From contig OZ020622.1 in NCBI GenBank assembly GCA_963971575.1, positions 10,082,279-10,146,278 on the forward strand: a DNA stretch of 64,000 bases, read 5' to 3'. The DNA is from Liopterus haemorrhoidalis. Its lineage: Eukaryota > Arthropoda > Insecta > Coleoptera > Dytiscidae. A program made the position numbers and the translations under genes. The notes beneath the pieces were generated by a model. It was not told the DNA's origin and did no database searches. It saw nothing but the letters and a program-made list of their open reading frames with translations. The stretch's first letter is position 1. Each line of letters starts with the position of its first letter. This document shows positions 45,540 to 56,747 of this stretch, piece by piece.

Positions 45540-45700
45540 TATTAAAAATTAGTATCGGACCGGAAACGACGCGCGGGCAATATGCTGGACATCAATGGTA
45601 TAGCTGTTTCTGATTATACCTAGGTAATCTTAAAAATCCGCACAATGCGTGTCGTTTAAAAATAAGTATTGGGCCGGATACGGCCTGCGGGCATAACATT
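45540..45700 (+). repeat. Two diverged copies of a GC-rich motif
   Basis: aaaaattagtatcggaccgg...cgcgcgggca (45544) and aaaaataagtattgggccgg...cctgcgggca (45658) are about 114 bp apart. They look like remains of a hAT-like terminal region. The flanks 45451-45540 and 45700-46027 hold nothing recognisable. Confidence 0.4.
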
Positions 45701-46029
45701 AATTGACACAACATTCTTTAATCAAGCTAAGGTATATACTGACTGGAGAGCTAAGAGTTAAGAGCTATATTCTCGCTAAGTGAGCTGCTTGGTATGTCGT
45801 TCCCACCTCCCATCACTCAGTTCGTGATCCACCGCATACCGCAAGACCCGCTAGCACCCAGAAACTTAGCTTTACGGTCTGACACACAGGAATTAGGGCT
45901 TTTATATTTATAATAAATTAATTCGTTGTGTGTATATACTAGGCATGTCCACAAAGTAAGATTACTCATTTTTTAAAAACTCAAAAAATTTATTTATTTG
46001 AAAAAATTATTTTAAGGTTATTTTAAGTA

Positions 46030-46594
46030 ACGGGTGTTTTTTTTAGAGGTATAGAACTTTAAATTGCAATAAAACAACGATGGATTATTCGATTGACATG
46101 AATTTTTTTTATTCGAAAGATAATCTTGTGGCATTACATTAAATCATACCAACAAGACGGCGCAACATGTCACACAGCTCGTGCCACAATCGATTTATTG
46201 AAAGACACGTTTGGTGACCGCCTAATTTCACGTTTTGGACCTGTGAATTGGCCTCCAAGATCTTGTGATTTAACACCGCTGGACTACTTTCTGTGGGGCT
46301 ATGTAAAGTCATTGGTCTATGCGGATAAGCCACAAACGCTTGACCATTTGGAAGGCAACATTCGCCGTGTTATTGCCGATATACGGCCACAAATGTTGGA
46401 AAAAGTCATCGAAAATTGGACGTCCAGATTGGACTACATCCGAGCCAGCCGTGGCGGTCATATGCCAGAAATCATATTTAAAATGTAATGCCACAAGATT
46501 ATCTTTCGAATAAAAAAAAAATTCATGTCAATCGAATAATCCATCGTTGTTTTATTGCAATTTAAAGTTCTATACCTCTAAAAAAAACACCCAT
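46030..46594 (+). mobile_element. Long-TIR mariner relative, deletion derivative, 565 bp
   Basis: About 112 bp at each end are inverted copies (46030-46141 and 46483-46594) with only one substitution and a poly(T) length change. They start acgggtgttttttttagagg and are flanked by TA (46028-46029, 46595-46596). The interior encodes the C-terminal third of a transposase. The 3' TIR overlaps the stop codon. TIR near-identity suggests recent origin. Confidence 0.92.
46142..46488 (+). CDS. Transposase C-terminal domain, intact frame (DUF4817-type group)
   Basis: The open frame reads SYQQDGATCHTARATIDLLK (second catalytic Asp in QQDGA), ISRFGPVNWPPRSCDLTPLD and YFLWGYVKSLVYADKP (third acidic position region CDLTPLD), then VIENWTSRLDYIRASRGGHM and PEIIFKM before the stop. 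This is the C-terminal catalytic half of the insect Tc1/mariner group whose N-terminal half is seen at 3041-3618. There is no start of its own: the 5' TIR joins the coding sequence directly. It cannot be a full transposase, but a partial protein with two of the three catalytic positions could be made if it were transcribed. Confidence 0.75.
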
Positions 46595-46717
46595 TATAAG
46601 TCACACTATTTTTAGACGTAGTCGTCTTCCCAATGGATGCACAAAATCTCCCGCCAGCTGTCTCGTTCATTCTTTGACGCAATGCTTGACTTCGTCGTCT
46701 CTGGAAAACCTTTTTCC

Positions 46718-47635
46718 CAGTGGCGTAGCTACCGCAAGGCCAGTGTAAGCAAAGCTTACGGGCCCTCAAGCAACTGGGGCCCGGCTCGGGCTTTGAAAAT
46801 TTGCAATTAAAGGTAAGACCGCACTAGGCGGAACTACACTGCACGGCACGACACGGCGCGTCAGAATTTGTGAGAAAGTCACTTAGTAGCGCTGTGCAGT
46901 GCCGCGTAGCGTAGTGCGTGATATGTCATACAAATTCAATTAAATAATATTTGTCTGCGTCGTGTCGCGTCGCTCCGCTGCAGTGCAGTTCCGCCTAGTG
47001 CGGTTTTACCTTAAGGCTTCGAAAATTTGGCAATTAAGAATATAGCACTTAAAAAAATTGTTTATAAAAATTTTACTATTTTTCCAAATGTATTTAGTTA
47101 TGTATGCATTTAATTCTCGAAGTGCAGGGTCTCTAGGTCCTAGACGCGCGGGGCTCCGTGCTCAACTAAACGCACATGTGTTTTGCCAACGAGAATAGAA
47201 TAGTAATAGAGGCGCTACGTATGAAGGTTCGGCGAGCGAAAACGGCACATATTTCCCCCTCCCTAATGAGTCCCATGTGCGGCCATCTAGTTGGAGTTTG
47301 CCCCAGAAGACCAGAACGCTCACTAAGGGGTTTTGACTGGACACGATTTTGTTCTTGCTTCTGTGAAGGCGCGAAGCTAACGGAGTACTGTCAAACACAC
47401 GCAACGTTTTTGTTTACTTCAAAGAGCTTACTTGAACCTTAAATCTAGCGTCATTTTGCAAATTTTGCTGGATATATATCGTACCACTAACCGAGAAACA
47501 TAATTCCAACGTAATTCTATAATTAGACCGATATCATTTTGCAAATTTTGCTGGATATGGTGGGGGTAGTTTCACGGGACCGGGGGCCCTTTCTGATGTT
47601 TGCCTACAGGCCCAAAAATCGTAGCTACGCCACTG
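46718..47635. mobile_element. hAT-like element, 918 bp, perfect TSD
   Basis: The ends are cagtggcgtagctaccgcaa and, inverted, cagtggcgtagctacgattt. The 8-bp target duplication ctttttcc is perfect (46710-46717, 47636-47643). The interior has a nested MITE (46811-47011) and a direct repeat tcattttgcaaattttgctg at 47451 and 47534. GC-rich blocks gggcccgg and gggggccc flank the ends. No transposase. Confidence 0.92.
46811..47011. mobile_element. Nested TAA-flanked MITE, 201 bp
   Basis: TIRs aggtaagaccgcactaggcg (46811) and, inverted, aggtaaaaccgcactaggcg (47011), with TAA at 46808-46810 and 47012-47014. It is GC-rich (gcacggcacgacacggcg and inverse) and highly palindromic, with the inner word taggcggaact shared with 26794-27173. 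PIF/Harbinger-like. Confidence 0.9.
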
Positions 47636-47643
47636 CTTTTTCC

Positions 47644-48875
47644 GCCCATAGACTCCTTGAGAGAGGTGAACAGATGGTAATCCGTTGGCGCCAGATTGGG
47701 GCTGTGCGCTGGGTGGTTGATAATATCCCATCTAAATGAATCAAAACTTTACGTTGTGACGTGAGCAGTGTGAGGACTTGCTTGGGAGCCCCCGTCCTTA
47801 TATAATCGTTCATTTACACGAAAAATGCGTCCCTTAAAAGCATGTATCCTTTATATTTTCCTTTAGCGTTCATTAAAAACATATAATTTAAATATTTAGG
47901 AAGAGCAGTGAGTTGACTAATGAGCGGTGAAATATTTAATCCGGTGAGTTGATATTCTATTTTTTAATATGTGGATGCAGTATTTGCAAAATTCGCAATT
48001 TATTTGACCAATCACTTGGTAGAGAATGATATTCATTTAATACCCAAATATTACTGGAGATCAAAGAGTTTTCAAATAATATGGAGGCAGAAATGATATC
48101 AATATCTAATTGCATATCTACTGGACAGAAATAATAGAAATTTAATTTTGAATGGTAGTGTTCAATATGTCAAATATATATTCTTTCCATAACAGTGAGT
48201 TCAGTAAGTTTATATGAATATTCAGAGGTGATTTTATGCGAATAAACGCCCTGTAGGCAAATGACTTACAGTTCACTGACGTTGTGCACATCATCAAATA
48301 AAGGTGTATGAACACGTCATTGAACAACAAAAACACACAATATCAGTACAGGAATACGAATACAAAGGACCTTTATTTTCTGAAATAATGGGAAATTTTA
48401 GATCGGAAACCACCGTAAAACATATTGTGATAAGTAGATTTGCTGGAAATTCCAACAAATAATACCTTTTAACAATAACAATAACATCAATATTTGTTTA
48501 ACCACATTCTACCAGTAACGTAAAGCTGCGTCCAGATTAGCGGGCCGTTCCAGTAACGTACCACGTAATGTAACAAGCCGTGTAACATTTTTGTCTAGTT
48601 TGAACGGTATCACGTTCAACCTAAACCGCTCTGTCGGTTTTTGTTGCGAACACAAAGGCATTCGGCGAGTTTGGTTGGACGCTTTCAAGATACTTTTGAA
48701 ACTTGGACGAATTTTTAAATTTTGAAGCGAGCATGGATATTTGACGTAGAGTTTACATAACCTAGACTAGATACAGTTCGATTATTTAAAGTAGTCCAGT
48801 CAAGGTAGTATTCAAATTTCCCGAAGTGAGATTTTAGCCACGCCTATCAAAATCGGACCAATGGGGTAGCATAAA
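47644..48875. other. No clear feature
   Basis: The sequence agctgcgtccagattagcgg (48530) looks like an end of a MITE but is unpaired. The rest is AT-rich. Confidence 0.3.
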
Positions 48876-48882
48876 TGTTTAT

Positions 48883-49232
48883 CAAGTTATAAAAGTGAAA
48901 AATATTGAAAACTGTGAAGAAAATTTCCGTACCTAATATAATTTATTATTATCTAAGAAAGATATCTATAAGAAATTCATGAAAATAATGCAAATTAAGT
49001 GTGAACTCACCCCGCTCCGCTAGCGTTTTATAACTTAGCCGAACCTAGCGCAGTGACATACGTCAAATTTACGTTCATGTATGGGGAAATCTGACCTAAA
49101 ATTGCAAGTTATAAAAGTAAAAATAATGAAATCTGTGTAAAAAACTAACAATTTCTATGCCTAATATAATTTATTATTGATTAAGAAAGATGTCTCTACA
49201 AAAATTCATGAAAATAATGCAAATTGAGTAAT
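48883..49232 (+). repeat. Direct duplication, units about 125 bp, offset 222 bp
   Basis: caagttataaaagt...cctaatataatttattatt...aagaaagat-tct-ta-a-aa-ttcatgaaaataatgcaaatt occurs at 48883-49005 and 49105-49230 with moderate divergence. Confidence 0.8.
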
Positions 49233-49234
49233 CC

Positions 49235-49563
49235 TAATCTTGGAAACCTAATCTTAGTTATAATTATATTAATTCATATTTATATACCTGCTGAACTGCA
49301 TGCACATTTAACAAAGGTCCACTGTTTTCTTCCTCCCGTAAGAAATATTCATATAAGTTATAAGCCAGTTTTGCCTTTTTTACTTATCTTATTTTCAATA
49401 AACAAAACAATTATTTAAAATACAAATATTGTCCTGAAAAGGACAGATTTAATGAAAATCGCTATTAAATAAATAGTAAAACAGAGTTTTATACGCTACT
49501 GGTTTAGTACGAATGACACTAGAAAACATCAGTAATCAAAGACAAATCTCGAGGTGGGATTAC
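49235..49563. other. No recognisable feature
   Basis: AT-rich. Nothing recognised. Confidence 0.4.
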
Positions 49564-49567
49564 TTAA

Positions 49568-50177
49568 GGTAGCCATACACGGTGAGGATTTCCTCAAGGA
49601 AAAAGCCTCAAGGAATTCCTTGAGGAATTCCTCTACCAAGGTATCCTCAAGGAAAAGGCCTTGAGGATCACAACTGAGACTTGTGCGTAGAATCAGCAGA
49701 TGCTTCTGATTTCATCGATTCCTTAATTTTTTTATTCTCTTTTCGGAGAGCGCTTCTGATATTGTTTATTTTTCTAATTACGTCATTTTTTGTAGCTTTC
49801 GCGTCCACTTCTTTTATGTTTTCCAATAATTTCACGTAAACAGCCTCCTTTTTATTTCTTTCACGGTATTCTTTAGAACTTACTTGCCACAAGCAAGGTT
49901 CATTTTCATACATTAGTATGAATTCCGATAAAAATTCTCTAGACATGACTAAATAAATTCGACACTCTCTTTACAAATCCTCAAGGCCGACTGTCGACAT
50001 CTCATACACGGTAGTAAGAGTCTGGCCTCAAGGCCGAAATATGATTTTAGTTCGGGATTTTTTGGCCTCAAGTACCGGCTGCGGCCTCACGGACGCCACC
50101 ATACACGGTGAGGATTTCTTCAAGGCTTGGGCTGTTCAGGCCAAACCTTGAGGAAATCCTCACCGTGTATGGCTACC
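49568..50177. mobile_element. TIR element carrying a MADF gene, 610 bp
   Basis: TIRs ggtagccatacacggtgagg (49568) and its complement ending 50177, extended by many inverted cctcaagg/ccttgagg words inside both ends. The flank is TTAA on both sides (49564-49567, 50178-50181). A TAA duplication with one extra T gives an alternative reading, as in PIF/Harbinger. A MADF-domain ORF fits PIF/Harbinger elements, which carry a second, DNA-binding gene. Confidence 0.88.
49668..49946 (-). CDS. MADF-domain protein, truncated, open frame
   Basis: The open frame (92 codons) starts MSREFLSEFILMYENEPCLW and continues SKEYRERNKKEAVYVKLLEN, VIRKINNIRSALRKENKKIK, then a Ser/Lys-rich tail (KESMKSEASADSTHKSQL). 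The pattern F...FI..Y...P.LW.......Y..R..K..A......................K..NLR is the MADF (Myb/SANT-like) DNA-binding domain, about residues 5-70. The usual C-terminal aromatic strand (W.Y...) and downstream region are missing, so the gene was cut by the internal deletion that made this element. The role could be recognition of the clustered cctcaagg words in the TIRs (inference). Confidence 0.8.
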   Translation of the reverse strand: MSREFLSEFILMYENEPCLWQVSSKEYRERNKKEAVYVKLLENIKEVDAKATKNDVIRKINNIRSALRKENKKIKESMKSEASADSTHKSQL

Positions 50178-50181
50178 TTAA

Positions 50182-50845
50182 CAGTACACGTTTGTATGTT
50201 TAGATGCGTTTGTCGTACATATACCGGACATATAAACAAAAAAATTTGACATGCTTCATTTGTATTTCTCTTACTATTTTGCCAATGTGAGTGAGAGAGA
50301 AGCTCATCAATACGTTAATTATTATTTCAGTCATATGACCTTGACTGGATTTCTCTGGATAATCGAATTTTAGTAAATGTTGTTAGTTGATAAATTTATT
50401 TAATTATTTTTAGACATGTTCGACCATCAGTTTTGTTTCTTCTAGTTTAATCCATTGAATCATAACCGTAACTCTGCTAATAACAAATTAAGAATGGAGT
50501 TACTTTTGAACACCCTATATAATGGCGTCTGTGCTAAGTATATTTTGAATTTGGATGAATGTGATTTTTTATGTATAATTTGATACATTTCTACGCTTGT
50601 AATGTTAGCTAATTTAATAGAAATCTGTTCTCCAAATAGCTATTCTGAATAGTTTTTAGTCACGCAATATGTTTTATAAAGTACAATAATAAATTCCTGT
50701 TTCCCAAAGGAATTCTTTTTTCACGTTTGAAATTCTGCTATCGATTCTCAGTGTATTATAGTTTTCACGGTGATACTTTTCCTTTCTTCTTGGTTTTGTC
50801 TGTCGATGTATGTTATCGTGTTCTCTTTGTTTATTTTCGTACTGT
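50182..50845. other. No clear feature
   Basis: AT-rich. Possible further remnant of the adjoining LINE, not resolvable. Confidence 0.3.
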
Positions 50846-50849
50846 TTCT

Positions 50850-51480
50850 CGCTGTACACATCACTTCGTTATAGCATCTTTTGTTCTAGTTTGTTAAGTT
50901 TTTTCTGTCATCCTGGTTTTGATTACTTCACTATTCTTGCTTCAAAACGCTGTTTACTATTTTGTTTTCGCACATTCTGTGTATATGTCCCAACCACCTT
51001 AGTTATACTTCCATAATTATCCTTCACTGACTTTGTTCTTAGTTTTTCTCTGAATTCCTCATTTGTAATTCGGTTTAATATTATTTTATCTTCAATTCTT
51101 CTTGTTCTTTTCTTCTTCTTTGGGTACTATCAGACAGGTTAACTTTTGGCCTCACTCACATAAGCCCTCCATCTCGATCTATTAATTTTCAGGTCTTCTC
51201 AAGTACCCTGTATACCAATACTTGTTAGATCTTCAGTTAGCTGATCTCTCCATCTCTTGCGAGGTCTTTCCAATGGTCGACGGGTATTCAATCTTCCTTC
51301 CCATATCTTCCTAACCATTATGTCCTCCCTCATCCTCACAACGTGCCCTATCCACTGTAATCGTCTGCCTCTGAGTTCTTGGGTTCTTCAATTATTCCTA
51401 TATATCTCATTTCTGATTTTTCTGTGTTTTCTATGTTAGTTCAGGATTCAGAGGCATATTTTTACTTTTTTGAAGATATC
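50850..51480 (-). pseudogene. LINE ORF2 C-terminal remnants
   Basis: The minus strand between 51440 and 51130 reads KIRNEIYRNN, ELRGRRLQWIGHVVRM, RRPLERPRKRWRDQLTEDLT and KINRSRWRAYVSEAKS, the standard end of a LINE ORF2 (WIGHVVRM...GRP..RWRD...W......R..W). Downstream (51110-50850) EFREKLRTKSVKDN and QRFEARIVKSKPG look like a second, more decayed C-terminus. All are broken by stops. Confidence 0.75.
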
Positions 51481-51610
51481 TTGATGTTATGTGTTTCCTT
51501 CTTGATTCAGAACGATGTTTTCGTTCTTCCGAAAATACTGGGCCTTGGTATTTGCCTTTTATTACATGTTCTCAGTAGTGTCATTATAATTTATAAGCAA
51601 ATTATTTCCA

Positions 51611-51660
51611 CAGTGTAGGGGGAGAGCTTGGGCGGATCCAAGAGTGACAATCACCCCCCT
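51611..51660 (+). mobile_element. Orphan hAT-like terminus
   Basis: cagtgtagggggagagcttg followed by ggcggatccaag resembles a hAT end. No partner. Confidence 0.3.
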
Positions 51661-51789
51661 GTTGAAAATTTGAAAGAGAGATGTTGGGGCGGGTTTATAT
51701 AGATATTTGTACTTTTCTGTTCTATTGCGATGAGGTAAAAATAAATTTAATAAATAAAATAAAAATAAAATAATAGGTTCCCAACGCCT

Positions 51790-52064
51790 AGATAGGCATA
51801 TAAGGGGCAAAGAAGGTAAGTTCCCCGTTTCTAGACCACCGGTTATAGATATGAAAGCCAAGTGGTCAGTGTGACGTTTCGACCGGTCCTATTATCCCTG
51901 TATGAACAGGTACTCATTTATAAGTATTAAATACTTGAGGCTGAGTTGACCCTAGAACTGTCTGCACAATATCGGAAGATAAAAATCCGAAGGAGATGGG
52001 AGGTATCGAACCAGCGTCCCTGTGCTCCGTAGGCAACCGTATTACCACGGAGCCACGGTAACTC
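51790..52064 (-). repeat. tRNA-derived SINE (most complete copy of its family)
   Basis: On the minus strand the head has ccgtggctccgtggtaatac (A box) near 52060 and gctggttcgatacctccc (B box) near 52013. It is followed by a body with gcctcaagtatttaatactt, aggaccggtcgaaacgtcac and ctagaaacgggg near the 3' end. Body fragments recur at 59125-59290 and 35395-35488. Confidence 0.75.
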
Positions 52065-52555
52065 TTAAAAATAAATATAATGACATATAAAAATACCGTC
52101 GGTTTATAATATACCGCCTGTTTATTTTTGTTATAAGTATGGCACTATTGAGTTGGCGTTCGCAGGGCTTACGGGTTTATGCGATTTTTTGAGTTTAGCT
52201 CGCGTTATACCTACACGCGAGCAATTGTCAACAGATTTATATTATACTAACTATACAATAATGTATTTAAACAAACATGTTATTCCACCTATAACTAATA
52301 ATGACTTAATTTAAATCTTGAAACTAATCGTAGTTTTGTATTAAAATAACATTGTGCTTATCGCAACTTGAAAACACTGCTTGGGTGTTTTTAACTTGAA
52401 AATATTGCCTTGATGCCTAGAGCTATTGGTCAAAACAATCTGAAAACTGAAAATAAAATGGTAACAGCTGGTTGAACTGAACACACCCAACTAAAGTGGA
52501 TAGACTGTTTCTTGACCAACTGTTCAGAGTGCGATTTGGCAGTGAATTTTCCTCC
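52065..52555. other. No clear feature
   Basis: Nothing recognised apart from the palindromic word ctcgcgttatacctacacgcgag at 52199-52221. Confidence 0.35.
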
Positions 52556-52559
52556 CACA

Positions 52560-52614
52560 AGGAAGTACTAGTGAGAGTGTCGTGGCACCCCGGTTGAGAA
52601 ACACTGGCCAATAA
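52560..52614 (-). mobile_element. Orphan hAT-like terminus
   Basis: From 52606 the minus strand reads CAGTGTTTCTCAACCGGGGT, nearly the same as the end at 1600. The following eight bases are gccaataa (52607-52614). No partner end was found. Confidence 0.5.
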
Positions 52615-54770
52615 CACTCAGGAAGTTCTAATCTATACATACAATGTTCAAAGGATTATCCAAATCGGTTAATTAATTTACGTTTGTACCATTTAAACGT
52701 AACAATAATATTTTATTTCACTATAAAGAATACATGGATTCTGAATAAAATAGAGAAAAATTAAGAAAATTGTTAAATATTATTGCCTAGGATTCACTAT
52801 TAATTATTTATGTCACTTGGAAATTTAGAAAAACTTTTGAGTAACACTTATAGATGTGAAATTTGCAGATTTTCGTTGCAATAATATATTCGTTGTAGTA
52901 ATATTTTACGTTATTAAATTTAGTATTTTGTTTAACTATTTACCATAAAAAGGTATTTATAATTTTAATTTTTTTTGTAAATATATTATAGTTGTTTTTA
53001 TTTTATATAATCACTAAAATTTCACCTATACTTGTTAGAATTCAGTAATACGAAGGAATTGCTTCCTAAATTTGAACTACGGTAGTTGTTTCGTTGTTCG
53101 AGAGAGGCGCTGATGAATACTTTTATCATAATTTTTAAGTTTTTTTGAAATACGTATTAAAATTAGCATTTTTACTGCAAAAAAAAAAAAAAACAGCAGA
53201 AGACCTTAATGATGATAAAAAACACTTATCCTATAGTAATCACTTGTATAAAGAAATAATATATTAAAATGACATCTGGGTATTTAATACTTCAAGATTT
53301 GACACAATTAAAATTAGGCGATTACTAAATATCGAATATTATTCTGTCTTTCTAATACATTGTACTTTATACTTTCGTTAATATAGTTAGTAACAAAGTT
53401 AATAATATACAGTTTCCAGAACTAAAATAACAAAACTGCTAAACGGATCTATCCTCACCCTGAAAACTTATTTGAACGTATTCTACAGATAGGTTTAACA
53501 TTTAAAACGTTTGAACGACCCTTAAAATATATTTTGATAACTCAAAACTGATTCTTACTTTCTTAATTCTTACTTTCTTTTCCGTTTAATAGCATTTTTA
53601 ACTGAAGGTAATTTTATGGTCAGCAAAATTTTTCTAAATTTATGAAAATGTGTTAAAACCTTAAAAAACTGCATTATCTTTATCAATTCTTATGTATTTT
53701 TTACACATTTCGTCAATTTTTTATTAATAAAATACCTTCAACTGTAGTTTTTCAATTCAGTTTTGGTCTGAAATTGTCTCCTAAATATTAGAAATATGAA
53801 TAAACATCTTTTATCGTCTGATACAACCTATCCGTGCTGAGCAATGGTGACGATCAACGCCACGGTTTTGAGGAAAAAATGCATGATTTTTATCAATAAA
53901 AATTAGTCAGTACCCCCTGTCGAAATAAAATTAAGCCTAAAAAAATATCACCCGGATAAGACGGTGGTTCATTTTCCTCTCTCCGCGTTACCGGAAAAAT
54001 GAAGATACACCAGAAGTTGAATAGAACATACATACCAACACTTGTACAATATAATAGTATATTTTATGCTACTTATTTAGGTTAGAAATTTCTAGAAGGA
54101 CTTAAAGAATGCGCACATTTTTAAGAAACAAGAAACCTATGAATTTATCAACTGATTTAAGGAAACTGCCTTCAATTTTAACAACCAGTTTTTAAATTCC
54201 AGTGGAAAAAGGCTGGGTGATATTTATGTTTTGTTGTACTATTTACTTATTTATTTTTATTGTTTTTCTTTTTGTTGGCGTTTGTGATAGCCTGTGGCCT
54301 ATCCATGCCAATTCAGTTGCTGGTCTATCAATTTTCGAAACAGTTCTCTATAACTTCATTTCCGGAACTAGGTTTTTACTTTGGAATTCTAAATATGGTG
54401 TTGAAAGTGGTGTTTTGTTTTCCGAGCATTGAAATTCATTCGTTTTTATTTCTAAATTTGGTTATCGATTTTCAGTAAACATTTTTCAGATTATTGACAT
54501 AGTTGTGTTATATTATGTATTTGTGGTCGACTAAATTGTGTGTAGGCAAACTTAGATAAATTTTAATAACAGAACTGTACACAATACTGACACTATAGTA
54601 ATTGATTGTATATGAAATATTAATACATAGCGTGAACGCAAAGATCGTTAGTATAAAAACATGTTATTATAAATGATTAAACTTTCAACTAATAAAAGGT
54701 TGAAAACGTAGTATACTTAACTCAACTTCTATAACAGAAAGGAAAACTTTTTTAGGTAACCAAAACATTT
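52615..54770. other. No recognisable feature
   Basis: AT-rich. Two overlapping hydrophobic frames at 54202-54478 are not convincing as genes. A poly(A) run sits at 53181-53194. Confidence 0.4.
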
Positions 54771-54773
54771 TTA

Positions 54774-56059
54774 CCAGGTCTACAAGTATGAAATGCGGAT
54801 TTTTTTCAAACTTGCCGCGCAAACAGAGTGTATAGTTCAAACTTTCAACACATATGGCGTTTTGTTAATTTATCATTAAGTGTCAAATGCGTATAGGTTA
54901 TAATTTGAAAAGTGATCATATAGTTTTGTTTTACTGTGTTAAAAATGTCAAATTTTATGCCAAATAAAGAGCATTCGCGGACAGTACTACTGTTTTGTTT
55001 TCATTTGAACAAAACTGCTGCTGAATCATATCGACTGCTTCGAGAAGCTTATGGTGAATATGCTCCATCGCAAGATACGTGTGAACGATGGTTTCGGCGT
55101 TTCAAAAGTGGTGACTTTGATCTTACAGACAAAGAACATGGAAAACCTCCAAAAAAATATGAAGATACAAAATTGGAAACATTGCTACAGGAAGACGATA
55201 GTCAATCACAAAAACAACTAGCAGAGCAGTTAGGCGTTAGTCAACAAGCTGTTTCCAATCGCCTACAAGAGATGGATAAGATCCAGAAAGTCGGCAGATG
55301 GGTTCCACATGCATTGAATGAGAGGCAGATGGAAAAACGCAAAAACACTTGTGAAATTTTGCTTGCACGATACAAAAGAAAGTCTTTTTTACATCGTATC
55401 ATTACTGGCGATGAAATATGGATTTATTTTGAAAATCCCAAACTCAAAAAATCATGGGTGACCCCAGGCTCACCGTCCACATCAACTGCAAGACCGAATC
55501 GCTTTGGCAAATAGACAATGCTCTGTACTTGGTGGGACCAAAAGGGTGTGGTCTATTATAAATTGTTAAAACCTGGTGAAACAGTTAATACCCAACGCTA
55601 CCAACAACAACTGATCGAAATGAACCATTCGCTGCTCATAAAACGACCATAATTCGAAAGAAGACAGCACAAGGTAATCTTTCTTCACGATAACGCTCCA
55701 TCACATAAGGCAAAAGCAGTTTGCAACACATTGGAGGCACTCAAGTGGGAAGTGCTACCCCATGCCGCTTACTCACCAGACTTGGCCCCTTCAGATTACT
55801 ACTTGTTCGCATCGATGGGTCACGCACTTGCCGAGCAGCACTTTTATTCATATGAAAATGTGGAAGAATGGCTAGATGAATGGATTGCGGGGAAAGGGGA
55901 AGAGTTCTACTGGCGAGGTATTCACAAATTGCCTGAAAGATGGGGAAAATGTATAACTTCTAATGTAGCATACTTTGAATAAATAAACTTTTACTGTTCC
56001 TTCAAGTTTAATGTGTTTTATTTAAAAAAAAAATCCGCATTTCATACTTGTAAACCTGG
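54774..56059 (+). mobile_element. Near-intact mariner, 1286 bp
   Basis: TIRs ccaggtctacaagtatgaaa (54774) and, inverted, ccaggtttacaagtatgaaa (56059). The left flank is TA (54772-54773). The right flank is tg, probably a mutated TA. The transposase gene runs 54945-55982 in one frame with two stops. Confidence 0.92.
54945..55982 (+). pseudogene. Mariner transposase, single frame with two premature stops
   Basis: Starting at ATG 54945 (MSNFMPNKEHSRTVLLFCFH) the frame covers 345 codons, the family length. It has the N-terminal helix-turn-helix (TAAESYRLLREAYGEYAPSQ), a second helix-turn-helix (KQLAEQLGVSQQAVSNRLQE), WVPHALNERQ and the catalytic triad: IITGDEIWIYFEN, LHDNAPSHK and YSPDLAPSDYYLF, with 34 residues between the second and third Asp (D34D). 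Only two in-frame stops break it (TAG 55512-55514, TAA 55650-55652), with no frameshift, so this is the youngest mariner in the window. It ends KLPERWGKCITSNVAYFE. Confidence 0.93.
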
Positions 56060-56061
56060 TG

Positions 56062-56745
56062 TTACCGTTTGTTTTAGTCTTAGATTCTCTACTGTATAAA
56101 GCAAAAGAAGAAATGATCCAAACATTTTTGTAAATACTGTTTGTTTTAGCATTAATCATGGTAATGAATATTAATTATTTGGGCATTAATAAACACAATA
56201 GACACGCGGAAAATTATAATAAAATCATTAGTTTATTAATTCAGTCATGTAAACAAGCATATTATGTCAAAGCCTATACTTTTAAAACTAATATAATATG
56301 TGCAAAGTATTTTGTTATAACATTTTATTAATTATAATTTTAATTTGGTAGTACATATTTGTACCACATTTCATTATTAATTAATATCAGCGGGCGAGAA
56401 AAAAAGTTTCAAATTGGCTGCAATTTTTAGAATATTCTATTTGACAAATTGGAGATTGGAATGAAATGTATTGGAACATATATCTATTTGTAATGTTTAT
56501 TGCTATGAGGATATTATTATACAGAGAAAATAAAATTACTTAATGTATATATTTCTAAACCTAACTATGTATATATTAAATTAAATTTTACATTGTTAGT
56601 AAATATTTATTTAGAGTTTATTTGAACTACTTATTTATTATTTCTGTTAGGAAAAAGGCAAAAAAACTTAATATATATAATGGAATATGTTGTTACCAGG
56701 TTCTGTAAAGTTATAAGGTTTTGAAGTATATGGCATCGTTGGAAA
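56062..56745. other. No recognisable feature
   Basis: AT-rich. Nothing recognised. Confidence 0.4.
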
Positions 56746-56747
56746 TT

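Noticed and set aside
54202..54478. Hydrophobic ORFs that could be membrane protein exons
   Set aside because: Two overlapping frames in T-rich DNA without recognisable motifs or good splice support. Composition alone explains the hydrophobicity.
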